Assembly: GCF_001815865.1 (NCBI RefSeq)
Contig: NZ_KV822202.1
Span: 32,303-96,302, forward strand
Origin: Abiotrophia sp. HMSC24B09
GTDB taxonomy: Bacteria; Bacillota; Bacilli; Lactobacillales; Aerococcaceae
Direction: 5' to 3'
DNA length: 64,000 nt
The position numbers and the translations under genes were made by a program. The notes below the pieces were generated by a model. It ran no database searches. It worked only from the letters and a program-made list of their open reading frames with translations, and was not told where the DNA came from. This document shows positions 9,246 through 16,491 of the stretch, piece by piece (within the stretch, counting starts at the first letter, position 1; each line of letters opens with the position of its first letter).

Positions 9246-10169
9246 ATGGAAACCTTATGTCTTGGTCGTCACTTAGCCGGAGCCAGTCGCATCGCCCTAG
9301 GCTGCATGCGCATGGCCTCCCATTCGCTACAAGAAGCTAGCCAGGTTCTGGAGACTGCCCGCCAGGTCGGCATTAATTTCTTCGATCATGCCGATATCTA
9401 TGGCCGGGGCGAGTCGGAAGTCCGCTTTGCTCAAGCTGTGAAGGAACTTGGTATTCCGCGTGATCAACTGCTGATCCAGTCCAAATGTGGGATTCGCCTG
9501 CCGGAAGGATATTTTGACTTTTCCAGCCAGCATATTTTGGATTCGGTAGACGGCATTCTCAAACGCCTCAAGACCGACTATCTGGATGTCTTGCTCCTAC
9601 ATCGGCCCGATGCCCTGATGGAGCCGGACCAGGTGGCAGCCGCCTTCGATCGTTTGCATGCAGCCGGTAAGGTGCGTTATTTCGGCGTCAGCAACCAGAA
9701 CCCTTATCAAATAGAGCTACTTCAGGCCAGTGTAAGCCAGCCCCTCATTATTAATCAATTGCAGTTGGGGCCTGCCCACACGCCTATGATTGATGCCGGC
9801 CTCAATGTCAACATGCAAGAAGCCGCAGGTATTAACCGTGATGGGGGCATTCTGGATTATTGCCGCCTTAAGGGCATGACCATCCAACCATGGTCGCCCT
9901 TCCAGGTAGACTTGCATCAAGGAGTCTTCATGACCCATCCTGACTATCAGCTCTTGACCGAGACCTTAAGTCAGGGCGCTAAGCAACATGGCGTGGCCTT
10001 CGAAGCCATGGTCATTGCCTGGCTCTTGCGCCATCCGGCAGGCTTCCAACCCATTGTGGGGACCATGAGCCCAAAACGGATTGAAGCGCTGGCCCAGGCT
10101 GAACGTGTGCAAATGACTCGCCAAGAATGGTATGACATCTACAAGAGTGCAGGCAATCGCCTCCCTTAA
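9246..10169 (+). CDS. Aldo/keto reductase (YdhF-like)
   Basis: NADPH-dependent oxidoreductase of the aldo/keto reductase superfamily, 307 residues, expected to reduce small carbonyl compounds in the cytoplasm. The catalytic tetrad is visible: Asp47, Tyr52 (HADIYG), Lys80 (SKCG) and His119 (LLLHRPD). The cofactor region includes YFGVSNQNPYQ, QPWSPF and the C-terminal PIVGTMSPKRIEAL. The arrangement is closest to the E. coli YdhF branch. AAAGGAG precedes the start. It follows the HerA-like gene by 44 bases with no clear terminator between, so read-through is possible. The substrate cannot be told from sequence. Confidence 0.9.
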   Translation: METLCLGRHLAGASRIALGCMRMASHSLQEASQVLETARQVGINFFDHADIYGRGESEVRFAQAVKELGIPRDQLLIQSKCGIRLPEGYFDFSSQHILDSVDGILKRLKTDYLDVLLLHRPDALMEPDQVAAAFDRLHAAGKVRYFGVSNQNPYQIELLQASVSQPLIINQLQLGPAHTPMIDAGLNVNMQEAAGINRDGGILDYCRLKGMTIQPWSPFQVDLHQGVFMTHPDYQLLTETLSQGAKQHGVAFEAMVIAWLLRHPAGFQPIVGTMSPKRIEALAQAERVQMTRQEWYDIYKSAGNRLP

Positions 10170-10194
10170 TCAAGTGTGAAGGAGACAAGAATCA

Positions 10195-10242
10195 ATGAAA
10201 TTAATCGCCATTGAAATGGGAATTAAGTGGATAATACAATAA
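10195..10242 (+). pseudogene. 15-codon stub, possible remnant of a HAD gene start
   Basis: A good ribosome site (GAAGGAG) and an ATG begin a 15-codon frame, MKLIAIEMG..., which runs into AT-rich DNA and stops at once. The opening resembles the first residues of the Cof-type HAD gene 2.4 kb downstream (MIKLIATDMDG). I infer that an insertion cut off a native gene here; similarity over so few residues is weak evidence. Confidence 0.3.
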
Positions 10243-10631
10243 AAGCTCTAAATAGATTGAAATAAAGGAATTGGATGTTTGATAGAAATTTTGGTGTGAT
10301 GAGATGGTTTGATGTCAAGTGGTTGAAATTTAAAACGTTAAAAAGTTGGTAATCGTTAAAATATAAGAATAAGAATTTTTCTAAATGAATGTACTTAAGA
10401 CCCCTATAACAGCAATTAAATTTGATACTAAATCATCATACTCAATAGTTTTGATTAGGGCAAAGTAAAGTATATTTTATAGAAATCTCTAAAGCAATTT
10501 TCTTATTGATGGTAGACTAGAAGAAAAATTTAATCACAAATGGATTATATATCAGTATTTGTAGATGATGATGTTTGATTGGAAGGAGGGACTGTTTTTA
10601 GTAAGAAAACTACAACTATGAGGAGAAGCAG
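10243..10631. other. AT-rich intergenic stretch at the left side of the island
   Basis: About 390 bases of AT-rich sequence with no convincing gene, RNA or hairpin terminator. Base composition changes abruptly from the upstream reductase gene. It marks the entry into acquired DNA. Confidence 0.5.
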
Positions 10632-12296
10632 ATGAATGTAAAATTTTATCAAGATTTAATTGATGATGAACTTTCTATGAATATTATCTTAGGTATGAAA
10701 GGTTTAGTTGAAATTGGTACTAAGAAATCGAATTTAGAAAGGGAGATTTTAAAAGACATTTCAAGTAAAAAAATATTTCAAAATAAGAATGAAGCATATA
10801 AATTTTTAAAGGAGTTATATGAAAATGGACTTAGTCACCTAGAAGATAAATTATTAAAATTCGATCCTAGGTTGGTAATAGAAGAAGCAATGATTTTTTT
10901 TACACCATTAATTAGACTTTCAATACTTAAGTTAAATGGGAAGATAGATTTAGAAGGAATTAAGTTTTATTTTCCTAAAATATATAAAAGTTTAAATTCT
11001 ATCAATAATAATGATGAAGAAGATATAAGAATTCTTTTTGATACTCTTTCTAGCTACATAGGAATAAATAAGAAAGCTATAGATGTTTTGGTAAATGTTA
11101 ATTTAGTTAGAATAGAAGAAAATCAAACTGCATCAAGTTTAAATAGACCATCAGGTAAAGAATTTTTAGAAATTTTAGATTTTTCTTTTGGAGTATGTAG
11201 ACTATTCAATTTTTTTCAAATGGTTTCAAAAGAAAAAGAGAGTGATTTTTCTGATAATACCATTTATGTGGAAAATGGAGAATTATATTATCATAATTCA
11301 AAAGATTTTATGGTTGATCTAGCTACTAACGCAGCCTTTAAAGATTTTACATATCCTGTTAAAAATAGTGAATTAAATAAAATTTATGGTTTATATGAAG
11401 AGGAATTTGGTTTTAGTCCTAAAAAAGTACTGAATACTTTTAATGTTATGTTTAAGCCGGATTCGCTTGAAATGGTTTTTTGTAGTAGGAAAGATGAATT
11501 TCGAAAGCTAATAAATATTTCCAAAGGAACTTTAACTTATAAAGGTTTGGTAACATTATTGAAAACGGATATTTGTTTAGAATATAACAAACAAGATAGA
11601 TATGAGTTTATATTTAGTGATAAATGTAAGGTATCAGCAAAAGGTCTCGTAAAAATTCAAGATAATTATTTTTTTAATTTTGCGACTATCGCTTCATATT
11701 CAATTAAGTTAGGAAATAATTTACTAAATCAGGATTTTTTAAGGAATCATGAATTATCAAGTAAAAAAATTTCAAGGCACCTTGCTAATAGCTATGCAGA
11801 AAAATGGTTAGTTAATCTACATAGTAAGTTAACTAGTGAAAACATTTGGATTCAAATTCAGGTGAAGAATTTCGAGCAAAAATTTAATTTTCCAGATTCT
11901 AGGGGAACAACTAAAGAAGTAGATTTTATTCTTTTTGATGCTTCCCGTAAGGTACTTTTGATTGGAGAATACAAAAATTGGCAGGATGTCTCGTTTAATT
12001 TTCTAGGTATGCATAAAGAACAAGAAAGAATAAAAAAAATAAATAAATCTCATATAAATCTTTTGAGTGTATTGGAATTGGAGAAAAGAGATCTGTTTGA
12101 ACTTTTAAATCTAGAAATTGATTATGCAAAGTTAGAGTTGATAAATGTGTTTGAAAATCGAAATGTGTTGAGTAATAATAGAGAATTAGATTCAGAAAAA
12201 TTTAATATTAAAAATTTTACAAGAGTTGAATTCGAAAAATTTATTGAGGATAATAAACCGCATTTTTACAAATTAAAGGAAAACAACAAAAGTTAA
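10632..12296 (+). CDS. Uncharacterised island protein with C-terminal PD-(D/E)xK nuclease-like motif
   Basis: A 554-residue soluble protein with strongly AT-rich, Lys/Asn/Ile-rich coding, unlike both flanks. I do not recognise the N-terminal 400 residues, which read as mostly helical. Near the C-terminus is a nuclease-like core: KEVDFILFD with Asp431, then LLIGEYKNW with Glu446 and Lys448. This matches the D...ExK pattern of restriction-endonuclease-like folds (NERD/Mrr-type). GAGGAG precedes the ATG. No methyltransferase, helicase or partner gene is adjacent, so it is a one-gene unit. A role in defence or DNA repair is an inference from the motif and the island setting. No transmembrane segment is obvious. 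Confidence 0.6.
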   Translation: MNVKFYQDLIDDELSMNIILGMKGLVEIGTKKSNLEREILKDISSKKIFQNKNEAYKFLKELYENGLSHLEDKLLKFDPRLVIEEAMIFFTPLIRLSILKLNGKIDLEGIKFYFPKIYKSLNSINNNDEEDIRILFDTLSSYIGINKKAIDVLVNVNLVRIEENQTASSLNRPSGKEFLEILDFSFGVCRLFNFFQMVSKEKESDFSDNTIYVENGELYYHNSKDFMVDLATNAAFKDFTYPVKNSELNKIYGLYEEEFGFSPKKVLNTFNVMFKPDSLEMVFCSRKDEFRKLINISKGTLTYKGLVTLLKTDICLEYNKQDRYEFIFSDKCKVSAKGLVKIQDNYFFNFATIASYSIKLGNNLLNQDFLRNHELSSKKISRHLANSYAEKWLVNLHSKLTSENIWIQIQVKNFEQKFNFPDSRGTTKEVDFILFDASRKVLLIGEYKNWQDVSFNFLGMHKEQERIKKINKSHINLLSVLELEKRDLFELLNLEIDYAKLELINVFENRNVLSNNRELDSEKFNIKNFTRVEFEKFIEDNKPHFYKLKENNKS

Positions 12297-12340
12297 ACGG
12301 GGTAAGTTGTAAAATGAAGTGTAACAGAAAAAATAAAAAT

Positions 12341-12376
12341 GGTCAGGTTATAGAAATATAATCTGGCTGTTTTCTG
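12341..12376 (+). terminator. Probable terminator of the island gene
   Basis: A 12-bp stem with three wobble pairs, built on CAGGTTATA / TATAATCTG with a GAAA loop, followed by a short T-rich tail. Confidence 0.5.
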
Positions 12377-12396
12377 TGGAGAGTAACATTGGTTTT

Positions 12397-12406
12397 ATGG
12401 TACAAT
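12397..12406 (+). promoter_or_regulatory. Possible extended -10 promoter before the HAD gene
   Basis: ATGGTACAAT, a TGn extended -10 with TACAAT, inside the AT-rich gap. No good -35 is visible. Confidence 0.35.
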
Positions 12407-12472
12407 AAATAGAATTAGACAGGTTGAAGAAATAAAGGGGTATACATAAATCGTTACAAAGTGCGACACGAA

Positions 12473-12499
12473 GTAGCGATAAACGAAAAATATCGCTAC
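12473..12499. repeat. Perfect 9-bp inverted repeat
   Basis: GTAGCGATA / TATCGCTAC with a 9-base loop in the AT-rich gap between the island gene and the HAD gene. There is no T tail, so it is not a clear terminator. It may be a protein site or an element end. Confidence 0.4.
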
Positions 12500-12585
12500 G
12501 GAGGTAGCAAGGGAACTAGCTTGTCCACAAAATAGTTGCAAGCGTATTCTATTAAGATAATTTATTATCCAATAGAACTGTTCCG

Positions 12586-12615
12586 TTGCACACCCTAAAT
12601 GCCCTTTGCACACCC
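12586..12615. repeat. Short direct repeat at the right side of the island
   Basis: TTGCACACCC occurs at 12586 and again at 12606, 20 bases apart, just before the HAD gene. It could mark the insertion boundary. Confidence 0.4.
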
Positions 12616-12639
12616 CTAACTCAAAAAGGAGCTAATTGT

Positions 12640-13476
12640 ATGATAAAACTAATCGCAACGGATATGGACGGTACCCTCTTAAGAGGGGACAAGTCCTTTG
12701 ATTTGGAGCGCTTCGAGCGGGCAGTTCATGCCCTGAAGGAAGCAGGAACTCGTGTTTGTATTGCCTCTGGCAATAGCTATCCTAAGTTACGTGGCTACTT
12801 TGACCAGCAACTGCGCCAGGAATTGCTCTTTGCCTCAACTAACGGCAATGCCATTATGGTAGAAGAACAAGGCCTCCATTATAGTGCCTTAGACTACGAC
12901 ACGACCGAAGCCATTATTGACTTTCTCAATGAGTTCTCGGACTTCTTCTGTCTGGTCATGACTGACCGGGGTTCCTATGCCGTGACTCAAGATTTGGATG
13001 CCTTGGATCATTTCCGTCTCTACCATCCGCATATTGACCATTTGGCTAATTTCCGTGACCTCAATCCAGAAGAAGCTATTCTTCAACTATCAGTCATGAG
13101 TAAGCGGAGTGTAGCTGACAATAAGGTCATGACGCGCATTCTCAATGAGCGTTTTCCAGAGGGGCATGCGGTGACTAGTGGTGGTCGCTGGATTGATGTC
13201 TTCAGTCCTCAAGGGGGCAAGGGCAAGGCCATTCGCTACCTGCAAGACTATCTGCAGACGGATGCCAGTCAGACCATGGCCTTTGGTGATAGCCTCAATG
13301 ACCAGACCATGATGGAAGTGGTCGATTATAGCCTAGCCATGGGTAATGCCGATCCAGATTTATTGGCTATCTGCCGTTATCAGATTGGCGATAACGAATC
13401 GCAAGCAGTGATTGATATCTTGGAAGCCCTAGTGGCCGACCCAAGTGCGGCCTTCCTGGCCCAATATCGTCGCTAA
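12640..13476 (+). CDS. Cof-type HAD-IIB hydrolase
   Basis: Cytoplasmic sugar-phosphate or nucleotide-type phosphatase of the HAD superfamily, 278 residues. Motif I is DMDGTLL with nucleophile Asp8 and acid/base Asp10. Motif II is the IASGN segment. The type IIB cap follows, then the basic GGKGKAIRYL (motif III Lys) and motif IV AFGDSLNDQTMME with the acidic metal ligands. I start at the ATG with AAGGAG 7 bases upstream; the frame is open for 18 codons before it, but that stretch lies in the short direct repeat. It is followed 16 bases later by a small hypothetical gene, probably in the same transcript. Substrate unknown. Confidence 0.88.
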   Translation: MIKLIATDMDGTLLRGDKSFDLERFERAVHALKEAGTRVCIASGNSYPKLRGYFDQQLRQELLFASTNGNAIMVEEQGLHYSALDYDTTEAIIDFLNEFSDFFCLVMTDRGSYAVTQDLDALDHFRLYHPHIDHLANFRDLNPEEAILQLSVMSKRSVADNKVMTRILNERFPEGHAVTSGGRWIDVFSPQGGKGKAIRYLQDYLQTDASQTMAFGDSLNDQTMMEVVDYSLAMGNADPDLLAICRYQIGDNESQAVIDILEALVADPSAAFLAQYRR

Positions 13477-13492
13477 GTAAAGGAGCAAGACC

Positions 13493-13843
13493 GTGTCCAA
13501 AAAGCCAAGCAAAAGAAAGCAAAAAGCCCACAAGGAGCAAGCCCAAGATGACTTGGTGCAGGTTGACGCCTTTATGATTCCGGCGCCCTTTGCCGCCATG
13601 TATCAAGTCTTACGGGAAGCCGTGGCCGAGGATTTGTTGGCTCTCTTGAGTCAGGAATTCGCCCGGGTGGCTCGGGTCTCGGACAATGAGGAAGAAGGGG
13701 AGGCAGTGGTCGCCTATGATGCGGCCGACGTCGAACAGCTACGGATTTACCTCAATCCTAGCAATATTTCTCAGGCCCAGAAGGCGCGGGACAAGCATCA
13801 ACTGGATAAATTTGTGGACCACCTCCGCCAGACGGAGGGGTAA
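13493..13843 (+). CDS. Hypothetical protein, 116 residues
   Basis: Small soluble protein that I do not recognise. It starts at GTG with AAGGAG 7 bases upstream and is 16 bases after the HAD gene, so it is likely in the same operon. The first 20 residues are very basic (SKKPSKRKQKAHK). The rest is acidic and helical, with EEEGEAVVAYDAADVEQLRIYL and a C-terminal basic helix. No cysteine pairs, membrane segments or known motif are visible. A terminator follows directly. Confidence 0.6.
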   Translation: MSKKPSKRKQKAHKEQAQDDLVQVDAFMIPAPFAAMYQVLREAVAEDLLALLSQEFARVARVSDNEEEGEAVVAYDAADVEQLRIYLNPSNISQAQKARDKHQLDKFVDHLRQTEG

Positions 13844-13847
13844 TATA

Positions 13848-13880
13848 GAAAGGGTGGGAAAAGAATTTCCCACCCTTTTT
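13848..13880 (+). terminator. Terminator of the HAD operon
   Basis: Stem AAAGGGTGGGAAA / TTTCCCACCCTTT with a 4-base loop and a T tail. Confidence 0.9.
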
Positions 13881-13887
13881 ATCTGTG

Positions 13888-14093
13888 TCCAGAGACGTGT
13901 GAGCCCAGCCCCACTTAACCCAAAAGGCGGGGCTTGAGGTGGGACCGGCTGCAGCCAGCCTTTGGCTGTCTTCTGCCTTGCGACGCTATCGAAGGGCTAA
14001 GTCACTGAGCTTCCAAGCCCTTCAGATAGGCGCCACATCCTGGGCACCACAAGCACCCTCTTTTGGCCGTGGGTCTGGGCTCCCACTGGACTG
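13888..14093 (+). repeat. Palindromic repeat element, copy 1
   Basis: About 205 bases, non-coding. The outer ~50 bases on each side are imperfect inverted repeats (GAGCCCAGCCCCAC near the left, GTGGGTCTGGGCTC near the right, and CCAAAAG / CTTTTGG further in). Inside are a GGCTGCAGCC palindrome and a second hairpin built on ATCGAAGGGCT / AGCCCTTCAGAT. It could fold as a multi-arm structure in DNA or RNA. It lies next to a second direct copy. Confidence 0.85.
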
Positions 14094-14130
14094 TCAAAGG
14101 GGACAGAGGCAAAGTTGAAGGTATTCAAAG

Positions 14131-14332
14131 GCGTGTGTACCAAACCCCACTTAAACCAAAAGGCGGTGCTTGAGGTGGGACCGGCTACAGCCAGCCCTTG
14201 GCTGTCTTCCGCCTTGTGTCGCTATCGAAGGGCTAAGTCACTGACGTTCCAGGCCCTTCAGATAGGCGCCACATCCTGGACACCACAAGCACCGTCTTTT
14301 GGCCGTGGGGCTTGGCCCACACTGGACTGTCA
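14131..14332 (+). repeat. Palindromic repeat element, copy 2
   Basis: Second copy in direct orientation 40 bases after copy 1. It keeps GGTGGGACCGGCT, the central ATCGAAGGGCTAAGTCACTG block and the closing TTTTGGCCGTGGGG, with scattered substitutions. Any open frame across it is a by-product. Confidence 0.85.
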
Positions 14333-14348
14333 AAAAGCATAAAGAAGG

Positions 14349-14377
14349 TTGATGAAAGCATTTTCTGGATGTATAAT
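14349..14377 (+). promoter_or_regulatory. Promoter of the secreted hypothetical gene
   Basis: TTGATG, 17-bp spacer, TATAAT. Confidence 0.7.
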
Positions 14378-14474
14378 GAATGTGTAGATAGGATTTGGAT
14401 GACGATGTCTTCGAGAAGGGAGGATTAGGATAAAGTCGTCATCAGGCATGCAAGATATAAAGGAGCAATGCAAT

Positions 14475-14909
14475 ATGAAACGTTTTATTTTGACCCCACT
14501 CACTTTCTTGTTTCTACTGCTCTTTTGTCTTTCGACTTCAAACGTTCAAGCCAATCAATTAGCAGGTGATAACCTATGTTGCTGTCCTAAGAAGCCACAT
14601 GAATCTTGGTGTGAAGAATATGCTGTAGAGTGGTACAAGGGAGCAAATCCAAATGGTGTTCGGCCGATTGAAGAAGATTTGACAGCCTATATTCCTGATA
14701 AGAAGGACAAAAAACGAGACGCATTTCCAACCTCTATTGTGGTAGAAGAGATTCGATTCTTTAGTTCTCAGCCACCTCAAACCATTTACTATAATAAAAA
14801 TCACTACTATGGTTATATCCCTTTGGTTAAAATATGGCAACTGGGCCCAATTTACTACGCTCTATATAAGGGGGCGGTTATTTTACAAGGTCCAGGAGCA
14901 AACAATTGA
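14475..14909 (+). CDS. Secreted hypothetical protein, 144 residues
   Basis: Small exported protein that I do not recognise. The start is the ATG with AAAGGAG 9-10 bases upstream, giving a classic signal peptide: MKRF, a hydrophobic core TPLTFLFLLLFCL, and a VQA cleavage site near residue 27. The mature part begins NQLAGDNLCCCPKK and has four cysteines close together (CCC, then C after ESW), suggesting disulfides or metal binding. Aromatic-rich strands follow (YYNKNHYYGYIPL). It has its own promoter and terminator and sits between copies of the palindromic repeat. Composition is more AT-rich than the flanks, consistent with transfer. Confidence 0.6.
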   Translation: MKRFILTPLTFLFLLLFCLSTSNVQANQLAGDNLCCCPKKPHESWCEEYAVEWYKGANPNGVRPIEEDLTAYIPDKKDKKRDAFPTSIVVEEIRFFSSQPPQTIYYNKNHYYGYIPLVKIWQLGPIYYALYKGAVILQGPGANN

Positions 14910-14938
14910 GTTAGAAAATAAGATTTCGCCTTTTATGC

Positions 14939-14988
14939 AAAGCACCCCATTAGTTGGACTTTTAATGTCTAACTTATGGGGTGCTTTT
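14939..14988 (+). terminator. Terminator of the secreted hypothetical gene
   Basis: Long stem AAAGCACCCCAT / ATGGGGTGCTTT plus AGTT / AACT inside, with a T run. Confidence 0.85.
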
Positions 14989-15027
14989 CAAGAGGCATAC
15001 AACTTAGCTTTCTTCATTTTGCCAATC

Positions 15028-15224
15028 GTCCAGTGTGAGACCAGCCCCACGTCCAAAAGCGGGCTTGTGGTGTAGTGGATGCCTCGCGTATCAGAAGGGC
15101 TTGGAAGGTTAGTGACCTAGCCATTCGATAGCGAGGCAAGGCGCAAGACAGCCATAGGCTGGCTGCAGCCGGTCCCACCACAAGCCCCGTCTTTTGGCTC
15201 GAGTGGGACTGGTCTCACACGGTT
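15028..15224 (-). repeat. Palindromic repeat element, copy 3 (inverted)
   Basis: Third copy on the opposite strand. Reading the minus strand it shows GGTGGGACCGGCTGCAGCC, a TATCGAATGGCTAGG / CCTTCTGATA-type central hairpin, and ends CCGTGTGAGACCAG / CTGGTCTCACACTG that pair with each other. Same length class as copies 1 and 2. Confidence 0.85.
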
Positions 15225-15233
15225 TAGGGCATA

Positions 15234-15262
15234 GAAAAAAGGTGGGGAAACTCCCACCCTTT
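15234..15262 (-). terminator. Terminator of the glycosyltransferase gene
   Basis: Minus-strand stem GGTGGGA / TCCCCACC followed by six T, 8 bases beyond the stop. Confidence 0.75.
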
Positions 15263-15269
15263 ACTTATT

Positions 15270-16292
15270 TTATAATCCTTGTCGCTCCTGGCTAGCACGG
15301 ATAGCATGGCCGTAGATGTGGCCTAGTTCTTGGCCGATGACCGATAGGTCACGTTGGACCGCCACGGGATAGGCTGCCTGGGTCAAGTCAGGTAGCTCTT
15401 GGGCTTGGCTAGCCCTAATCAGACGCTCGAAGTCATCGACATCCTTAGCCTTGTAGACGTTGACCTGGTCGGTTAGCCAGTCATCGAAGACCGGAATGTC
15501 CCGAACGATGAATTTGGCATGGGCGGCACAGGCCTCGACGGCCGGAATGCCCTCGGTTTCTTCCAAGGTAGGGAAGAGGTAGAGGTCGCTGCCCTGCATG
15601 GCCTGAATAATCTCCTGATTGTCAACATAGCCGGCAAAGGTCAGGTTGGCTGGTGGATTAGAGACGGCAGCCCGAATAGCGGACGGCACTAGGTTCAAAT
15701 CCGTATAGCCAAACCAGATGAAGCGGATATGGGGCAGGCGCTTAGCCAACTCCACAAAATCTAGAATGCCCTTGCGCTCTAGGTAGAGGCCAATCCCAAT
15801 GCAGACGAAGTCTTGCTCGGTCAGTCCGTAGCGCGCCCGGAAGAGCTCCCGCGCCTGAGGCTGAGGGGCAAATTTTTCTAGTTCAATACCGTTAGATAGA
15901 ACGAAGATTTCCCGCCCCATATTATAGGAATCGAGTAGACGCTTGGAGTAGGGCGTAGGTGTAATGAGGACATCGCCCTGCTGATAGCAAGTCATGAGCC
16001 AACGCTTGAAGATAGGCGCTAGCTGATTAGAGAAGCGGAAGGAATTACGGAAGTCTTCCATGGTCGAATGGGCATGGTAGACGACCGGAATGCCTTGCTT
16101 GCGACATTTACGGGCGAAGAGCATGGATTGGGGGAAGTAGGTATTGATATGTAATAAATCGAAGGAGTCCTTGGGATCGGTGGTGTAGTCAATCCCGGCA
16201 TGTTCCAAGGCCTTCATTTGATGTTTAATTGATTTACCAAGGCCAGATTTGGCGATCTTGTCGAGATGTTGACTGTAGAGTAGGACTTTCAC
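15270..16292 (-). CDS. GT4 glycosyltransferase, CpoA-like glycolipid synthase
   Basis: Glycosyltransferase family 4, 340 residues, GT-B fold, expected at the inner face of the membrane. Segments such as HINTYFP, HAHSTMEDFRNSF, LAPIFKRWL and TPTPYSKRLL match what I recall of pneumococcal CpoA, which adds galactose to glucosyl-diacylglycerol. The C-terminal half has GLYLERKGILDFVELA, the FAGYV strand and the donor-binding PTLEETEGIPAVEACA (the E-x7-E type motif). It starts at GTG with AAAGGAGG upstream. The partner glucosyl-diacylglycerol synthase that usually sits beside cpoA is absent here; the gene is monocistronic. Family certain, lipid specificity inferred. Confidence 0.85.
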   Translation of the reverse strand: MKVLLYSQHLDKIAKSGLGKSIKHQMKALEHAGIDYTTDPKDSFDLLHINTYFPQSMLFARKCRKQGIPVVYHAHSTMEDFRNSFRFSNQLAPIFKRWLMTCYQQGDVLITPTPYSKRLLDSYNMGREIFVLSNGIELEKFAPQPQARELFRARYGLTEQDFVCIGIGLYLERKGILDFVELAKRLPHIRFIWFGYTDLNLVPSAIRAAVSNPPANLTFAGYVDNQEIIQAMQGSDLYLFPTLEETEGIPAVEACAAHAKFIVRDIPVFDDWLTDQVNVYKAKDVDDFERLIRASQAQELPDLTQAAYPVAVQRDLSVIGQELGHIYGHAIRASQERQGL

Positions 16293-16328
16293 CCCGAAAC
16301 CTCCTTTAAAATGCGATTGCTTTCCTTA

Positions 16329-16357
16329 AGTGTATAGTAATAGAAGCTAGAGTGCAA
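16329..16357 (-). promoter_or_regulatory. Promoter of the CpoA-like gene
   Basis: Minus strand TTGCAC, 17-bp spacer, TACACT. Confidence 0.55.
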
Positions 16358-16429
16358 GCTTGGCCGAGAGAATCCTAGGGACATTTGAAAAAATTAAACC
16401 ATAAATAACGCTTTCATCTTAAAAATATC

Positions 16430-16457
16430 TTGCACAATGATTCTGAAGGTGTATACT
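16430..16457 (+). promoter_or_regulatory. Promoter of glnPQ
   Basis: TTGCAC, 16-bp spacer, TATACT, 35 bases before the start. Confidence 0.6.
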
Positions 16458-16491
16458 TATTATTATAATTCTATTAATAGGAGTGAGAAAA

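Noticed and set aside
12577..12592. Shared ACTGTTCCGTT string with 32580 as an integration site
   Set aside because: Identity of 11 bases plus four more after a mismatch is within chance expectation for 64 kb, and no other feature supports an attachment site.
13500..14340. Short open frames across the palindromic repeats
   Set aside because: The frames at 13686 and 14115 are by-products of repeat or neighbouring sequence; there is no ribosome site or protein-like composition.
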